Source: Rhodothermales bacterium (lineage in GTDB: Bacteria; Bacteroidota; Rhodothermia; Rhodothermales; VXPQ01). Taken from it: a stretch of DNA of 64,000 nt. This document shows positions 54,023 to 62,940 of the stretch, in pieces; the stretch's first letter is position 1, and every line of letters begins with the position of its first letter. Below the pieces are notes generated by a model, which was not told the origin of the DNA, did not search any database, and saw nothing but the letters and a program-made list of their open reading frames with translations. Both the position numbers and the translations under genes were made by a program. The stretch spans positions 2,439,584 through 2,503,583 of the forward strand of contig OX638293.1 in assembly GCA_951812335.1 (NCBI GenBank). Direction: 5' to 3'.

Positions 54023-54571
54023 CTACCCGTCGAACCGGAGCACGGACCCGATCATCGCATCGCTCTCAAGACGCTCCCGACCTGAGAGGTAATCCAGTTC
54101 GGCAAGGAATGAAAACCCGGCGAGCTCGCCACCGGCTTCCCGGATCAACTTCGCCGCCGCCGCCGCCGTACCGCCCGTGGCGATCACATCGTCATGGATA
54201 AGAACGCGGTCTCCTTTCACGACGGCATCCATGTGCATCTCTACACAATCCGTGCCGTACTCGAGATCGTATTCCATCCAATACGTCCGCCAGGGCAGTT
54301 TGCCCTGTTTCCGAACGGGTACAAAACCTGCATCGAGTTCCTGAGCCAGAGATAATCCGAACAGGAAACCGCGCGCTTCGATCCCCGCTACCTTCGTGAC
54401 GCCAGCGTCCCGAAAAGGCTCCGCAAGCGCCTCGACGGCCTGTCGAAACAGGACGGGATCCAGCAAGATCGGCGTGATATCCTTGAACGCAATACCCGGT
54501 TGGGGGAAATCCGGTACGGTGCGAACCGCATCGTGCAAGGATTGTACGGATACTTCGGGGAAAGAATTCAT
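54023..54571 (-). CDS. apt: Adenine phosphoribosyltransferase
   Basis: Salvages adenine to AMP with PRPP. 182 residues from the ATG at 54571 (MNSFPEVSVQSLHDAVR). Landmarks: PDFPQPGIAFKDITPIL, VAGIEARGFLFG, RKQGKLPWRTYWMEYDLEYG and the PRPP loop VLIHDDVIATGGTAAAA. The length is normal for the family. An upstream in-frame start is possible but would add a non-conserved extension. Confidence 0.95.
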   Translation of the reverse strand: MNSFPEVSVQSLHDAVRTVPDFPQPGIAFKDITPILLDPVLFRQAVEALAEPFRDAGVTKVAGIEARGFLFGLSLAQELDAGFVPVRKQGKLPWRTYWMEYDLEYGTDCVEMHMDAVVKGDRVLIHDDVIATGGTAAAAAKLIREAGGELAGFSFLAELDYLSGRERLESDAMIGSVLRFDG

Positions 54572-54640
54572 TCGGAAAAAAACCGGAAAACGGAAAACGA
54601 ACTGCACGGCCGAACGGAAATGCATTCCGGCCGGGGCGCA

Positions 54641-55972
54641 TTACGGAAGGCTCGCCTGCGAACCGAGACCCTTGTCATACTGCTCCTTGTACGCGCGAAC
54701 CGCCCTGAAAATAGCGCTTGCCAGATAATCCTGCCCGCGTTCGCTTGCCAGAAACGCCGCCTCGGACCGATTGCTGAGAAAGCCCAATTCAACCAGTACG
54801 GCGGGCATGGAAGCACCCCAGAGCACATAGAAACCGGCCTGTTTGACGCCCCGGTTCTTGCGTTGCACCCGTTTCTCGAACTGATCCTGGATAAGCACGG
54901 CGAGTTCCTGACTCTGCTGCATGTACGCGCTTTGCGTAAGCGCCATGCGAATGAGCGCTTCCTCGTTCATATCCTCGTATTCCCGCTGGGAACTCTCCAT
55001 CTTCACCACCTCGTTCTCCCGCTCCATCGTGCTGCGGGCGGCATCGGTTTTGTGCAGGCCGATGAAAAAGGTTTCGGTACCGCTCGCCGCCTTATTGCCC
55101 GCCGAATTCGCATGGATCGAAATGAACAGCTTGCCCCCGTGCTCGTTGGCGATCCGCCCCCGGTCCTTGAGTTCGATAAACCGGTCGTCCTGCCGCGTAT
55201 ACTCGACCTGCACGCCAAGACGCTCCTCAAGGTACGCTCCGAGTTTCAGCGAAACGGCAAGGGTAATGTTTTTTTCGATCAAGCCGTGCCCCCTCGTTCC
55301 CGGATCCTTGCCGCCATGTCCGGCATCGATCACCACGGTGTCCAGAAGCCACTGTCCACCCGCCGGGGCCTCTCCACTGGACGGCAAGGACGCCTCCCGG
55401 GTCCGACCCGTGGTCCCCCCACCGATAGCCGGCAACCGATCGGTGGACGTCGTGGCCAGCAGCGATACCGACCGAACGGGAATCTGCTGCGGATTCCCGT
55501 CCGCCTCCCGGCGCGAAGCGATCCGCCCGGATGTATACGCAAGTCCTACAAGAATATCGTTGGAGCCCCCGTCGCGGTATGCCGACACATCCACAGGCTG
55601 TCGGGCGTCAAGAGTAAACCGGAAAAACAGATGGCCTTCCTCTTCCTCCCCCGAATACCGGATGACAGGCCCTGCGGCATCACCCCTCACATGATCGGAG
55701 GCAAGCCTCGTATTGAAAAGGATCACCTCCAACTGTCCATCGGCAAGCATGCGCGGCTCGCTGTAGGCAGCCACCGGGCCGTCCGTATGAAAACGGATAA
55801 CGTAGCCCTTGCCGTCGGATCGCTCGGTCAGGGAAACGCGCTCCACCTGTGGGACGGCGCGAAGAGCAACCGCGTTTGACGAAGCAAGCGGAGCGACGGC
55901 CCCCTCGCTTTCATGAGAAGACGCCCCCGCCGCAGAAGCGGCAAGGACGATTATGGCGCAAAACCGGACCAT
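54641..55972 (-). CDS. N-acetylmuramoyl-L-alanine amidase (AmiC-like, AMIN plus Amidase_3)
   Basis: A 444-residue periplasmic zinc amidase that cleaves the amide between MurNAc and the stem peptide. The start at 55972 has GGGGG just upstream and gives the signal MVRFCAIIVLAASAAG; earlier ATGs are in frame. Residues about 45-150 resemble an AMIN-type domain (VERVSLTERSDGKGYVIRF). The catalytic domain has VVIDAGHGGKDPGTRGHG, the Glu in GLIEKNITLAVSL, SIHANSAGNKAASGTETFF and LVELGFLSN. Zinc ligands and the catalytic Glu are present. Confidence 0.92.
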   Translation of the reverse strand: MVRFCAIIVLAASAAGASSHESEGAVAPLASSNAVALRAVPQVERVSLTERSDGKGYVIRFHTDGPVAAYSEPRMLADGQLEVILFNTRLASDHVRGDAAGPVIRYSGEEEEGHLFFRFTLDARQPVDVSAYRDGGSNDILVGLAYTSGRIASRREADGNPQQIPVRSVSLLATTSTDRLPAIGGGTTGRTREASLPSSGEAPAGGQWLLDTVVIDAGHGGKDPGTRGHGLIEKNITLAVSLKLGAYLEERLGVQVEYTRQDDRFIELKDRGRIANEHGGKLFISIHANSAGNKAASGTETFFIGLHKTDAARSTMERENEVVKMESSQREYEDMNEEALIRMALTQSAYMQQSQELAVLIQDQFEKRVQRKNRGVKQAGFYVLWGASMPAVLVELGFLSNRSEAAFLASERGQDYLASAIFRAVRAYKEQYDKGLGSQASLP

Positions 55973-56159
55973 TCCCCCTACGGGAAATCCGCCGCGCAAA
56001 AAAAAGCCCGGACGCAAACGATGCATCATAGTTACGGAAACGGTCAGCAGGATCGCCTCCTCTGCATCTTGCGCCGGCGAAAGGGTGGGTGGTGGACGGG
56101 CAGAAAAGCAAATCGCAGCGCAAAACCCCACACTATCGGTAAATATACAAAAAAACTAT

Positions 56160-56192
56160 TAAAAAGCATAAGGGGAGGCCATGCGCCTCCCC
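56160..56192 (-). terminator. Rho-independent terminator of the coiled-coil protein gene
   Basis: On the minus strand an 8-bp stem GGGGAGGC with GCCTCCCC (56185-56192 with 56172-56179) around a 5-nt loop is followed by TTATGCTTTTT. It lies 22 bp after the stop of the gene ending at 56214 and so ends the sigma/membrane-partner/coiled-coil unit. Confidence 0.75.
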
Positions 56193-56213
56193 CGGCCTTT
56201 CAAAAAAGAAACC

Positions 56214-57131
56214 TTACCAGTCCAGCGTATCGTTTCCCAGCAACTCCTGCAGGCGGCGATCCACGATATCGCGCTGAAGCCGTTGGCGCTCGCCAATAGC
56301 CCACTGCAACTCTCGCAGCCGCTCCTTGAGTTCTTCCACTTCACGGCGACGATTCTCCTGTTTGAGTTCGAATATTTCGGCCAACCGTTCCCGCAATACC
56401 GCTATGCTGTCCCGGCGCGCTTTCCCCTCCTGCATCTCGACAAACTTTTGGGCCATACCCAGCACCTCTTTCTCCATGAACCGCTCACTCATCAGTTGGT
56501 TGAAAAGCCCCTTGTTCTTGTGCTGCATGTTCGAGAAATACCGCTGCATCTGGATATGCGGCAACTCGCTGGCCGTACGGGCCGCTTCCGCCGCATGAAG
56601 CGTCATATCCTCAGCCATTTGTCGCAATTCACCTATCCGCGATTTCTCAAAACGATGCTGCAGATCCTGGATGCGTTTTGCCTGTTCGCGCAGGTCCTCG
56701 GCCTTCCGTTCCAGAATGGTCTCGGGCGGTGCGGTAACGATAAACAAAATCATAGCGTTTTCTTCCATGCCCTCACAACCCCCATCCCGCAGGATGCAAT
56801 CAAAATTGCCCGTGGGAGTTTTCAACCACAAACTATCCCCTTCGAGAGCATACCGCCGCCCGTCTTGCAGTTGAATGATCAGATCCTTGTCGGAAGAAAA
56901 CGTAGTAAAATTCACGGAGGCCCCTTGCGGGGGAAATCCTTCAGGAAGGTTCTCGGGAGGAATTTCCCGGTCGTCGATAAACACAGCCCCCCCATCTACG
57001 CGAAACGAACGAATCGCCGGTTCGGCAACGCCATTGGAAACAACGTACTGCGCCGTCGCCGTTCCGGCAGCGAGAATCAGCATCGGCAGGGCAAGCAACC
57101 AGCCTTTGGAGTACAGGGAAAGAGAGTTCAT
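56214..57131 (-). CDS. Exported coiled-coil protein of unknown function
   Basis: A 305-residue protein with a signal peptide ending ATAQY. Residues 30-135 look like a small beta domain with two Cys (NFDCILRDGGCEGM). From about residue 140 to the end the chain is almost wholly helical and charged (ERKAEDLREQAKRIQDLQHR, RRREVEELKERLRELQWA), a long coiled coil. Family not recognised. It is the third gene after the sigma factor and its membrane partner, so it may belong to the same envelope-stress response. Confidence 0.7.
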   Translation of the reverse strand: MNSLSLYSKGWLLALPMLILAAGTATAQYVVSNGVAEPAIRSFRVDGGAVFIDDREIPPENLPEGFPPQGASVNFTTFSSDKDLIIQLQDGRRYALEGDSLWLKTPTGNFDCILRDGGCEGMEENAMILFIVTAPPETILERKAEDLREQAKRIQDLQHRFEKSRIGELRQMAEDMTLHAAEAARTASELPHIQMQRYFSNMQHKNKGLFNQLMSERFMEKEVLGMAQKFVEMQEGKARRDSIAVLRERLAEIFELKQENRRREVEELKERLRELQWAIGERQRLQRDIVDRRLQELLGNDTLDW

Positions 57132-57208
57132 GGCTTTACGGTATTTGTTGAGTATGGTGTGTTACCTCCAGTTTCCAGTAATCGATAGCGTAGTTTCGAT
57201 GTGCACCG

Positions 57209-58090
57209 TCAGCGGCGATCCGAGGCGGGCGTCAACCCGGGATTCCCCGATCCGACAGGGAGCATTTCGAGCGGCATCGCAGGCGTTTCCCAGCCTCCGG
57301 CCACCCCATCGCCGATACTCTGGATGCGCTGTTGCAGGTAAATGACATCGCTCCGATCGTCCCAGGCCGGTATTTCCAGCAGGACGAACCCCGGCTGTGC
57401 AAGCGCGCCGTCTCCAGCCTGTTCGGACGCAACAGCCGCCGTTTGCACTGGCCCGGCAGCGTCAGCAGGCGACGCATCCGCCAAGGCCGTTTGAGAAGGA
57501 GCTTCCGGCGCTGTTTCCGAGGGCGGGGCGCCGGAAGCAGCGGGAAGATCAGGAGAAGAAACAGCGGCAAGCCCCGTATCCCCACGCTGCACATCGGCCG
57601 CGCGATTCTCGGCCTCTCCGGCCGGGGAAAGTGTTTCGGGGAGAGCTACGGAAGGGGCTGCTTCCGTAGATACAGATGCATCGGGCCGGAGCGCCACCGG
57701 TTCGGAATCGGTCGAAGCTGGAGCAAACACATCCGCCCGAAACAATCCGATGAGCGCGACCGCCGCCAGCATCGCGGCGATGGCCCCGCCCGCGATACGT
57801 CTCGGCAGTCGCCGCACCACTCGTTTACGGGACAGGGCAGGGCGATTTTGTCGGGCGCCAGCGGGCTGGGCCTTCCGGGCGCCGGAGAGCGTCGTATGTT
57901 GCGCTGCCGCTTGCAGCACAGCCTCCACGGCCTCCGGATCGGGCCTCGCAGACCGGATTGCGGATCGCGCATCCAGCCAATCCTTCATTTCGCGCAGGGA
58001 AGCGGCCTCTTCCGTGCTCCCGGAGCCGGGATCCGAGGGCGTCCCCGAACCCTCGTACAGTTCGAGAAGCCTGGCGTTTTTCTTGTCCAT
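57209..58090 (-). CDS. Putative membrane-bound anti-sigma factor
   Basis: A 293-residue protein encoded 14 bp after the ECF sigma gene. The N-terminal 85 residues are cytoplasmic and charged (KNARLLELYEG, EMKDWLDARSAIRSA), then one transmembrane helix (IAGGAIAAMLAAVALIGLF), then a periplasmic Ala/Pro/Ser-rich linker and a C-terminal FVLLEIPAWDDRSDVIYL segment. This layout and the position fit an anti-sigma factor, but no zinc-binding His-Cys anti-sigma motif is visible, so the role rests on context. Confidence 0.6.
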   Translation of the reverse strand: MDKKNARLLELYEGSGTPSDPGSGSTEEAASLREMKDWLDARSAIRSARPDPEAVEAVLQAAAQHTTLSGARKAQPAGARQNRPALSRKRVVRRLPRRIAGGAIAAMLAAVALIGLFRADVFAPASTDSEPVALRPDASVSTEAAPSVALPETLSPAGEAENRAADVQRGDTGLAAVSSPDLPAASGAPPSETAPEAPSQTALADASPADAAGPVQTAAVASEQAGDGALAQPGFVLLEIPAWDDRSDVIYLQQRIQSIGDGVAGGWETPAMPLEMLPVGSGNPGLTPASDRR

Positions 58091-58104
58091 ACCGGTTCGT
58101 TGTA

Positions 58105-58710
58105 TCAAGTGGTTCGTATTCCTTCGGCCTCCTCGCCGAGTTCCATCCGTATCATCTTTTGCAGGTTGAGAAGCGCATAGCGCATCCGTCCCAGCGCCGT
58201 ATTGATAGACACATTCGTAAGCTCCGCAATCTCCCGAAACGTCATGCCGGTTTCGTGACGCAGCAGCAGTACCTCGCGCTGTTCGCCCGGCAACCGTTCG
58301 ATGCATTGTTCCATAATGTCAATCCGGTGGCGCAGGTCCACCTGTTTGTCGGCAGGCGCCGGTGCTCCCGGCAAGCGATCCCAAAAAGAGCCGTCCTGCG
58401 CATCGTTCGTTTCCACATCGGTCCATTTTTTTCGCTCGCGCATGTGGTCGAAGACCGCATTGCGGGCAATGCGCATCACCCAGGCCAGCCATTTGCCCTG
58501 CGATGCATACGATCCGCGTTCCTTCTTCATCGCGCGGATAGCGCGAAAGAAGGTTTCCTGAAACAGGTCGTTCGCTATGTCCCGATTACGCACCATGCCC
58601 ATCACATAGCCGAATATGCGCTCCTGATGCCGTTCCACCAGCTGGCGGAAGGCCTCCTGATCGTCTTCTTCAATGTATGCGACCGCAAGGGCCTCATCCG
58701 TACGATGCAT
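58105..58710 (-). CDS. ECF-type RNA polymerase sigma factor
   Basis: A 201-residue sigma factor. Region 2: RQLVERHQERIFGYVMGM, DLFQETFFRAIRAMKKE, WLAWVMRIARNAVFDHMRE. Region 4: LPGEQREVLLLRHETGMTFR, then EIAELTNVSINTALGRMRYA. First gene of a probable operon with a membrane-anchored partner and an exported coiled-coil protein, hence probably an envelope-stress regulator. The ATG at 58710 (MHRTDEALAVAYIEED) is the natural start. Confidence 0.93.
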   Translation of the reverse strand: MHRTDEALAVAYIEEDDQEAFRQLVERHQERIFGYVMGMVRNRDIANDLFQETFFRAIRAMKKERGSYASQGKWLAWVMRIARNAVFDHMRERKKWTDVETNDAQDGSFWDRLPGAPAPADKQVDLRHRIDIMEQCIERLPGEQREVLLLRHETGMTFREIAELTNVSINTALGRMRYALLNLQKMIRMELGEEAEGIRTT

Positions 58711-59185
58711 TCGGAATGACGGAACGGACGGGATGCAGAAAAATTATCCTGTTCCAGCCGCGCAATCCTTATCCAGAGAACCAATTCCTATGCAAGAACG
58801 AGGCAGGAACGGAATTATTGTTTCACGGACGAATTGGTTGGTTTTATTGAAACCGCACGCTGCCGGGAAAGATCGATCCGGGCGGCTTTAAGGATACTCT
58901 GATCAAAACCGCTTCGCTCAGCGCTTCGCGTTTGTGCGTATAAGAATATCATAATTGCATCGTTGAAATTAGCGGAAAACGCTGCGGACTCGGGGCAGTG
59001 CGGACTTAATCAGAGTATCCTTAAGGAACCATTCGGGCATCTCTTTCATAATGAATTGGTTGCCGAAGACCGCCGCAAAGGCGCCTTCCTGTTCGAAAAC
59101 GCAACGCAACACGCCGTGCGCAGCGGCATCGCCACCCCTTGTACCGCCACTGCCTTACTTCTTCGTTCGATTCCCGCCGCGCGCA
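58711..59185. other. 475-bp divergent intergenic region with a repeat copy
   Basis: Separates the sigma-factor operon (minus) from the Mla genes (plus). Its centre is repeat copy H (58888-59024). The flanks hold no credible gene, although an ATG at 59051 is in frame with mlaE and would add a 45-residue non-conserved extension. Promoters of both operons must lie here. Confidence 0.4.
58888..59024 (+). mobile_element. Internally deleted element of the GGATACTCTGAT family (copy H)
   Basis: A 137-bp copy with both ends: TTAAGGATACTCTGATCAAA at the left and CGGACTTAATCAGAGTATCC then TTAA at the right. Between them it shares the left-interior sequence of copies B and D (GCGCTTCGCGTTTGTGCG, GTTGAAATTAGCGGAAAA), but the central hairpin arms are missing. 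The outermost bases are TTAA on both sides. Confidence 0.8.
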
Positions 59186-59947
59186 ATGACGTACTCGCTT
59201 ACCTGGTTCCTGCGTCCTTTCACCATTCTGGGAAAATATTCGCTACTGATCTTCCATGCGTTCGTATCGCCGGACGATTTTCGCACGTACCGAAAGAACA
59301 CCTTCAACCAGATGATGCGCATCGGCGTGGAATCCATCCCGATCGTTGCGCTGGCCGCCGCTTTTTCCGGCGCCGTTACCACGGTACAGGTGTCCTATCA
59401 GCTCGTTTCGGTCTTTCTGCCCGCCACCGTCATCGGATCGGTCGTGGCGCCCTCCATGATTCTGGAACTCGGGCCTGTAGTGACGGGATTCATTCTGGCG
59501 GGGCGCGTCGGCGCACGCATTGCCGCCGAACTGGGAACCATGCGCGTCACGGAACAGATCGACGCACTCGAGGCAATGGGTCTTAACTCAATAAGCTATT
59601 TGATCGCGCCCCGGATCCTCGCGGGCATCATTATGTTTCCGATGCTCTACGTGGCGGCCTGCGCCATCGGGATCGGAGGCGGAATTACCGTAGCCAACCT
59701 CGGCGGTTATCTGACCACGCAGGAATTCGTACAGGGCGCCCAGGATTTCTTTCGTCCATTCGATCCGTACTTCGGCCTGAGCAAGGCATTCGTTTTCGGG
59801 TTTATCATTACCTCGGTATCCTGTTATATGGGGTATTTTACGGCCGGCGGCGCCGAGGGCGTCGGCAAAAGCACGACGCAAGCAGCCGTGATGAGTTGCG
59901 TTTTTATTCTTATTGCAGACCTCGTCCTCGCCGTCACGCTGCTGTAA
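59186..59947 (+). CDS. mlaE: MlaE family ABC transporter permease
   Basis: A 253-residue inner-membrane permease of the Mla/MCE lipid transport system, which moves phospholipids between inner and outer membranes. MlaE signature pieces: FNQMMRIGVESIPIVALAA, SVVAPSMILELGPVVTGFIL, AGRVGARIAAELGTMRVTEQ, DALEAMGLN and a final run of hydrophobic helices. The ATG at 59186 (MTYSLTWFLRP) fits the family. It is first in mlaE-mlaF-mlaD, with gaps of about 15 bp. Confidence 0.93.
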   Translation: MTYSLTWFLRPFTILGKYSLLIFHAFVSPDDFRTYRKNTFNQMMRIGVESIPIVALAAAFSGAVTTVQVSYQLVSVFLPATVIGSVVAPSMILELGPVVTGFILAGRVGARIAAELGTMRVTEQIDALEAMGLNSISYLIAPRILAGIIMFPMLYVAACAIGIGGGITVANLGGYLTTQEFVQGAQDFFRPFDPYFGLSKAFVFGFIITSVSCYMGYFTAGGAEGVGKSTTQAAVMSCVFILIADLVLAVTLL

Positions 59948-59962
59948 AGGCCTTCCCGCGCC

Positions 59963-60736
59963 ATGATCCGGCTCGAACATATCACCAAGCAGTTCAATAA
60001 CACGGTCGTGCTTCGCGACGTTTCCCTCGACATTCCCGAGGGGGAAACGCTGGCGGTCATCGGGCGATCGGGTTCCGGCAAAAGCGTGCTCATCAAACAT
60101 GCAGTCGGCCTGCTCACGCCCGACGAGGGGCGCGTGGTTGTGGACGGCGCCAATATCCATGAGGTATCGTACAAGGAGTTGCGGCGTATCCGGCGCAAGT
60201 TCGGTGTGCTGTTTCAGGGTGGAGCGCTGTTCGATTCGATGTCCGCTTTCGAGAACGTCGCTTTTCCGCTGCGCACCTTCACCGGAAAGCCCGATGGAAA
60301 TATCCGGAGCCGCGTAGAAGCGTGCCTCGAAATGGTGCAATTGCCCGACATCGGTAAAAAAATGCCGTCCGAATTGTCCGGAGGCATGCAGAAGCGCGTA
60401 GCGTTGGCCCGGGCCATTGCACTGGAACCCAAGTACATCATATACGACGAACCGACAAGCGGCCTCGACCCTGCAACGTCCAACCATATCGACGAACTCA
60501 TCCTGTCGCTGAACGAGCGATTGCGCGTAACCAGCATCGTGATAACACACGACATGCATTCGGTGCTTGCCATTGCAGATCGGGTCGCCTTTATCCATAA
60601 GGCCCGGATCGCCTGGAGCGGGACCGTAGACGATATCCACCGAAGCGATCACAAATCTCTGCTCGATTTCGTCCGAGCCAACGAATACGTGATCGGCGAA
60701 CAGACTTCCGCATCGGAAGTATCCCTGCATCCCTAA
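59963..60736 (+). CDS. mlaF: MlaF family ABC transporter ATP-binding protein
   Basis: A 257-residue ATPase subunit. Walker A IGRSGSGKSVLIKHAVG, Q-loop in FGVLFQGGALFDSM (the GGALF form is typical for Mla ATPases), signature LSGGMQKRVALARAIA, Walker B YIIYDEPTSGLDP and the switch His in VITHDMHS. It starts 15 bp after mlaE and ends 15 bp before mlaD. It powers the lipid transporter. Confidence 0.95.
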   Translation: MIRLEHITKQFNNTVVLRDVSLDIPEGETLAVIGRSGSGKSVLIKHAVGLLTPDEGRVVVDGANIHEVSYKELRRIRRKFGVLFQGGALFDSMSAFENVAFPLRTFTGKPDGNIRSRVEACLEMVQLPDIGKKMPSELSGGMQKRVALARAIALEPKYIIYDEPTSGLDPATSNHIDELILSLNERLRVTSIVITHDMHSVLAIADRVAFIHKARIAWSGTVDDIHRSDHKSLLDFVRANEYVIGEQTSASEVSLHP

Positions 60737-60751
60737 CGAATATCCATCCCT

Positions 60752-61681
60752 GTGAAGCACTCCAAAGAACTGATTGTCGGTCTGAGCCTCGCCGCTGCGA
60801 TGGTTGTTTTTGTACTGGGCATCCGTTTCCTGCAGGATGTGCCGCTTTTCCGCAGCACGTACGTACTCCACACCCATTTCGAATCGGCCGGCGGCCTTTC
60901 GGGAGGCAGCCCCATACGCATCAATGGAGTCGATGTGGGCGCGGTGGAACATGTCCGGCTGGACACGGACAATCGGGTGAGCGTCCGACTGCACCTCGAC
61001 GACAATCTTCATATCCCGGAGGGCTCCCATGCCGAAATCGGCGGCATTTCCGCCCTGGGCAGTAATTATGTGATTATTTTCCCCGCCCCTCAGGGCAACC
61101 CGCCGATATCCGACGGCGGATACATCGAAGGCGTCAGCGCACCGGACGCCTTCGAAGCGGTGACGGAACGAAGTGTCCGCCTTACCGAAAATGTCGAGGA
61201 AGCCTTGGCGAACGCAAACCTCCTTCTTGAAGATACCGGCCTACTGATCGGGGAAACCGGCGCCGATATCCGCCCGACGCTCCGGGCTTTGCGTGAAGTC
61301 ACGGACGCTCTGGCCCAGACGCTGCGCGAGGAACAGGAATCCGTAAGACAGATCATCGGCAACGTCGAGACTGTTTCGGGGGACCTTGCCAGATTATCGG
61401 GGGCCGGTACGGACACACTGGCCCAGACGCTGCACCGCCTCGACCAGATAACGGTGCATCTCGAAAGCTCCCTGCAAATGCTGGAAGGCGCCACGCACAA
61501 CCTGGACGAGATTCTGACAAAGATCAATAACGGCGACGGCACATTAGCCCGGCTACTAAACGACCCTACCTTGTACATACGCATGGGCTCCACGCTAGGG
61601 ACGCTCGAATCCCTGCTGCAAGACCTGCAGGATAATCCTCGCAAGTACTTGCGGCACATGGACATTGTGGACGTTTTTTAG
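60752..61681 (+). CDS. mlaD: MlaD family MCE-domain lipid-binding protein
   Basis: A 309-residue periplasmic lipid-binding subunit. GTG at 60752 starts MKHSKELIVGLSLAAAMVVF, one membrane anchor; the MCE domain follows (LHTHFESAGGLSGGSPIRIN, GVDVGAVEHVRLD, AEIGGISALGSNYVIIF). The C-terminal part is helical (SLQMLEGATHNLDEILTKIN, LNDPTLYIRMGS), as in other MCE proteins that form hexameric tunnels. MlaB and MlaC partners are not in the window. Confidence 0.92.
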   Translation: MKHSKELIVGLSLAAAMVVFVLGIRFLQDVPLFRSTYVLHTHFESAGGLSGGSPIRINGVDVGAVEHVRLDTDNRVSVRLHLDDNLHIPEGSHAEIGGISALGSNYVIIFPAPQGNPPISDGGYIEGVSAPDAFEAVTERSVRLTENVEEALANANLLLEDTGLLIGETGADIRPTLRALREVTDALAQTLREEQESVRQIIGNVETVSGDLARLSGAGTDTLAQTLHRLDQITVHLESSLQMLEGATHNLDEILTKINNGDGTLARLLNDPTLYIRMGSTLGTLESLLQDLQDNPRKYLRHMDIVDVF

Positions 61682-61785
61682 CGGAAGGCGTAGCAACGAG
61701 GTAAGATTTTTTCAATATTCTCCCGCACCGGCGCGACCGTTTCTTTTTTGGCGCCGCGCCATAATATGCTTGTCTTGTTTATCCG

Positions 61786-62940
61786 ATGCTGATTGAATAC
61801 ATCCGGCGTCACCTCCCGCCTCTTCCTGCGCCGCTCCGCACGAAGCTTGAACTCCCGCCCCGGGAGCAAGGCCGCGTTCTGTGGTTTGTACTGCTTCTGC
61901 TGCGCAGCGTACCGCCGTTGCTCCTCGCCGCGTTCATATTCAGTTTCTGGTGGGATGTGCCGATTGGAGATCGCACGTACTTCGGCATAACGTACCGCTT
62001 TGAAAACCTCCTCCGCATCATCTCCGTGAGCGGATTGATCGGGTACCTCACGAACTGGCTGGCCATTACCATGCTGTTCCACCCGAGGCGGAGGCGACCC
62101 TTGCTGGGACAAGGCCTCATTCCCGCTCAGCGGGAACGCGTGATATACCGACTGGCGAAGACCGTCTCCGAAGAACTCATCAACGAAGAAATTATCAAGG
62201 AAAAAATTGAGGCTTCAGGGCTCCTCCGAAAATACCGTGAAACGGCCTTCCTGGTAACGCGCAACATCATCGAGGACCCCGAGTTTCGCCGCGAACTGAA
62301 GACCTTTTCGGCCCGCTACCTCAACGAGGCGCTTTCCTCGCCGGAAGTACGCGATCGGATCGTAACTTTCGTGGAAGACAAGCTCCGGCGCATGGCCGGC
62401 AGAGGCGTGGCGGGCCTTGCGCTGCGCAGCTGGCGTTTCTGGAATCGGGAGGATTTCCGACAGCGGCTGGAAGAAATAGTCCGGGAAATTCCCGCCTCGA
62501 TGGATACGATCCTGGACGAACTGGACCCCGTACTTGACCAGCTTCCGGACAAAATCGAGGCCCGTGCCGAGGACATCGAAAACTGGTCGGCGCACATTGT
62601 ACTTGGATTCGTCGAACGGCTCGACGTCTACGGCATGGTCGTGTCGAACATGCAGAAGTACAATGAAGACAAACTGGAGGCGCTCATCCTGAACGCTTCC
62701 AACGAACAACTCCGGTACATCAAATATCTCGGGGGCGTACTCGGCACCGTGGGCGGTCTGGTGATCTGGGAACCGTTCACAAGCATGGTATTGTTCGTGG
62801 CCGGAGGAGGAACCATATATGCCCTGGACAGCCTGCTACTGATGCGATCCCGAGCGCATCGGCGCGCCGGACAGGGACTCGACGGAAACGCCCCGAACGG
62901 TCCGGGACAGGACGGGACGAGCAGCGACCTTCCTGCGTGA
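61786..62940 (+). CDS. DUF445 family membrane protein
   Basis: A 384-residue protein with hydrophobic segments near the N-terminus (WFVLLLLRSVPPLLLAAFIF) and near the C-terminus (GGVLGTVGGLVIWEPF). The DUF445 signature GLIGYLTNWLAITMLFHPRR is present, followed by GLIPAQRERVIYRLAKTVSE and long amphipathic helices. Function unknown; the position next to the Mla genes hints at envelope work. Its last 105 bp overlap the 3' end of dusB on the other strand. Confidence 0.85.
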   Translation: MLIEYIRRHLPPLPAPLRTKLELPPREQGRVLWFVLLLLRSVPPLLLAAFIFSFWWDVPIGDRTYFGITYRFENLLRIISVSGLIGYLTNWLAITMLFHPRRRRPLLGQGLIPAQRERVIYRLAKTVSEELINEEIIKEKIEASGLLRKYRETAFLVTRNIIEDPEFRRELKTFSARYLNEALSSPEVRDRIVTFVEDKLRRMAGRGVAGLALRSWRFWNREDFRQRLEEIVREIPASMDTILDELDPVLDQLPDKIEARAEDIENWSAHIVLGFVERLDVYGMVVSNMQKYNEDKLEALILNASNEQLRYIKYLGGVLGTVGGLVIWEPFTSMVLFVAGGGTIYALDSLLLMRSRAHRRAGQGLDGNAPNGPGQDGTSSDLPA

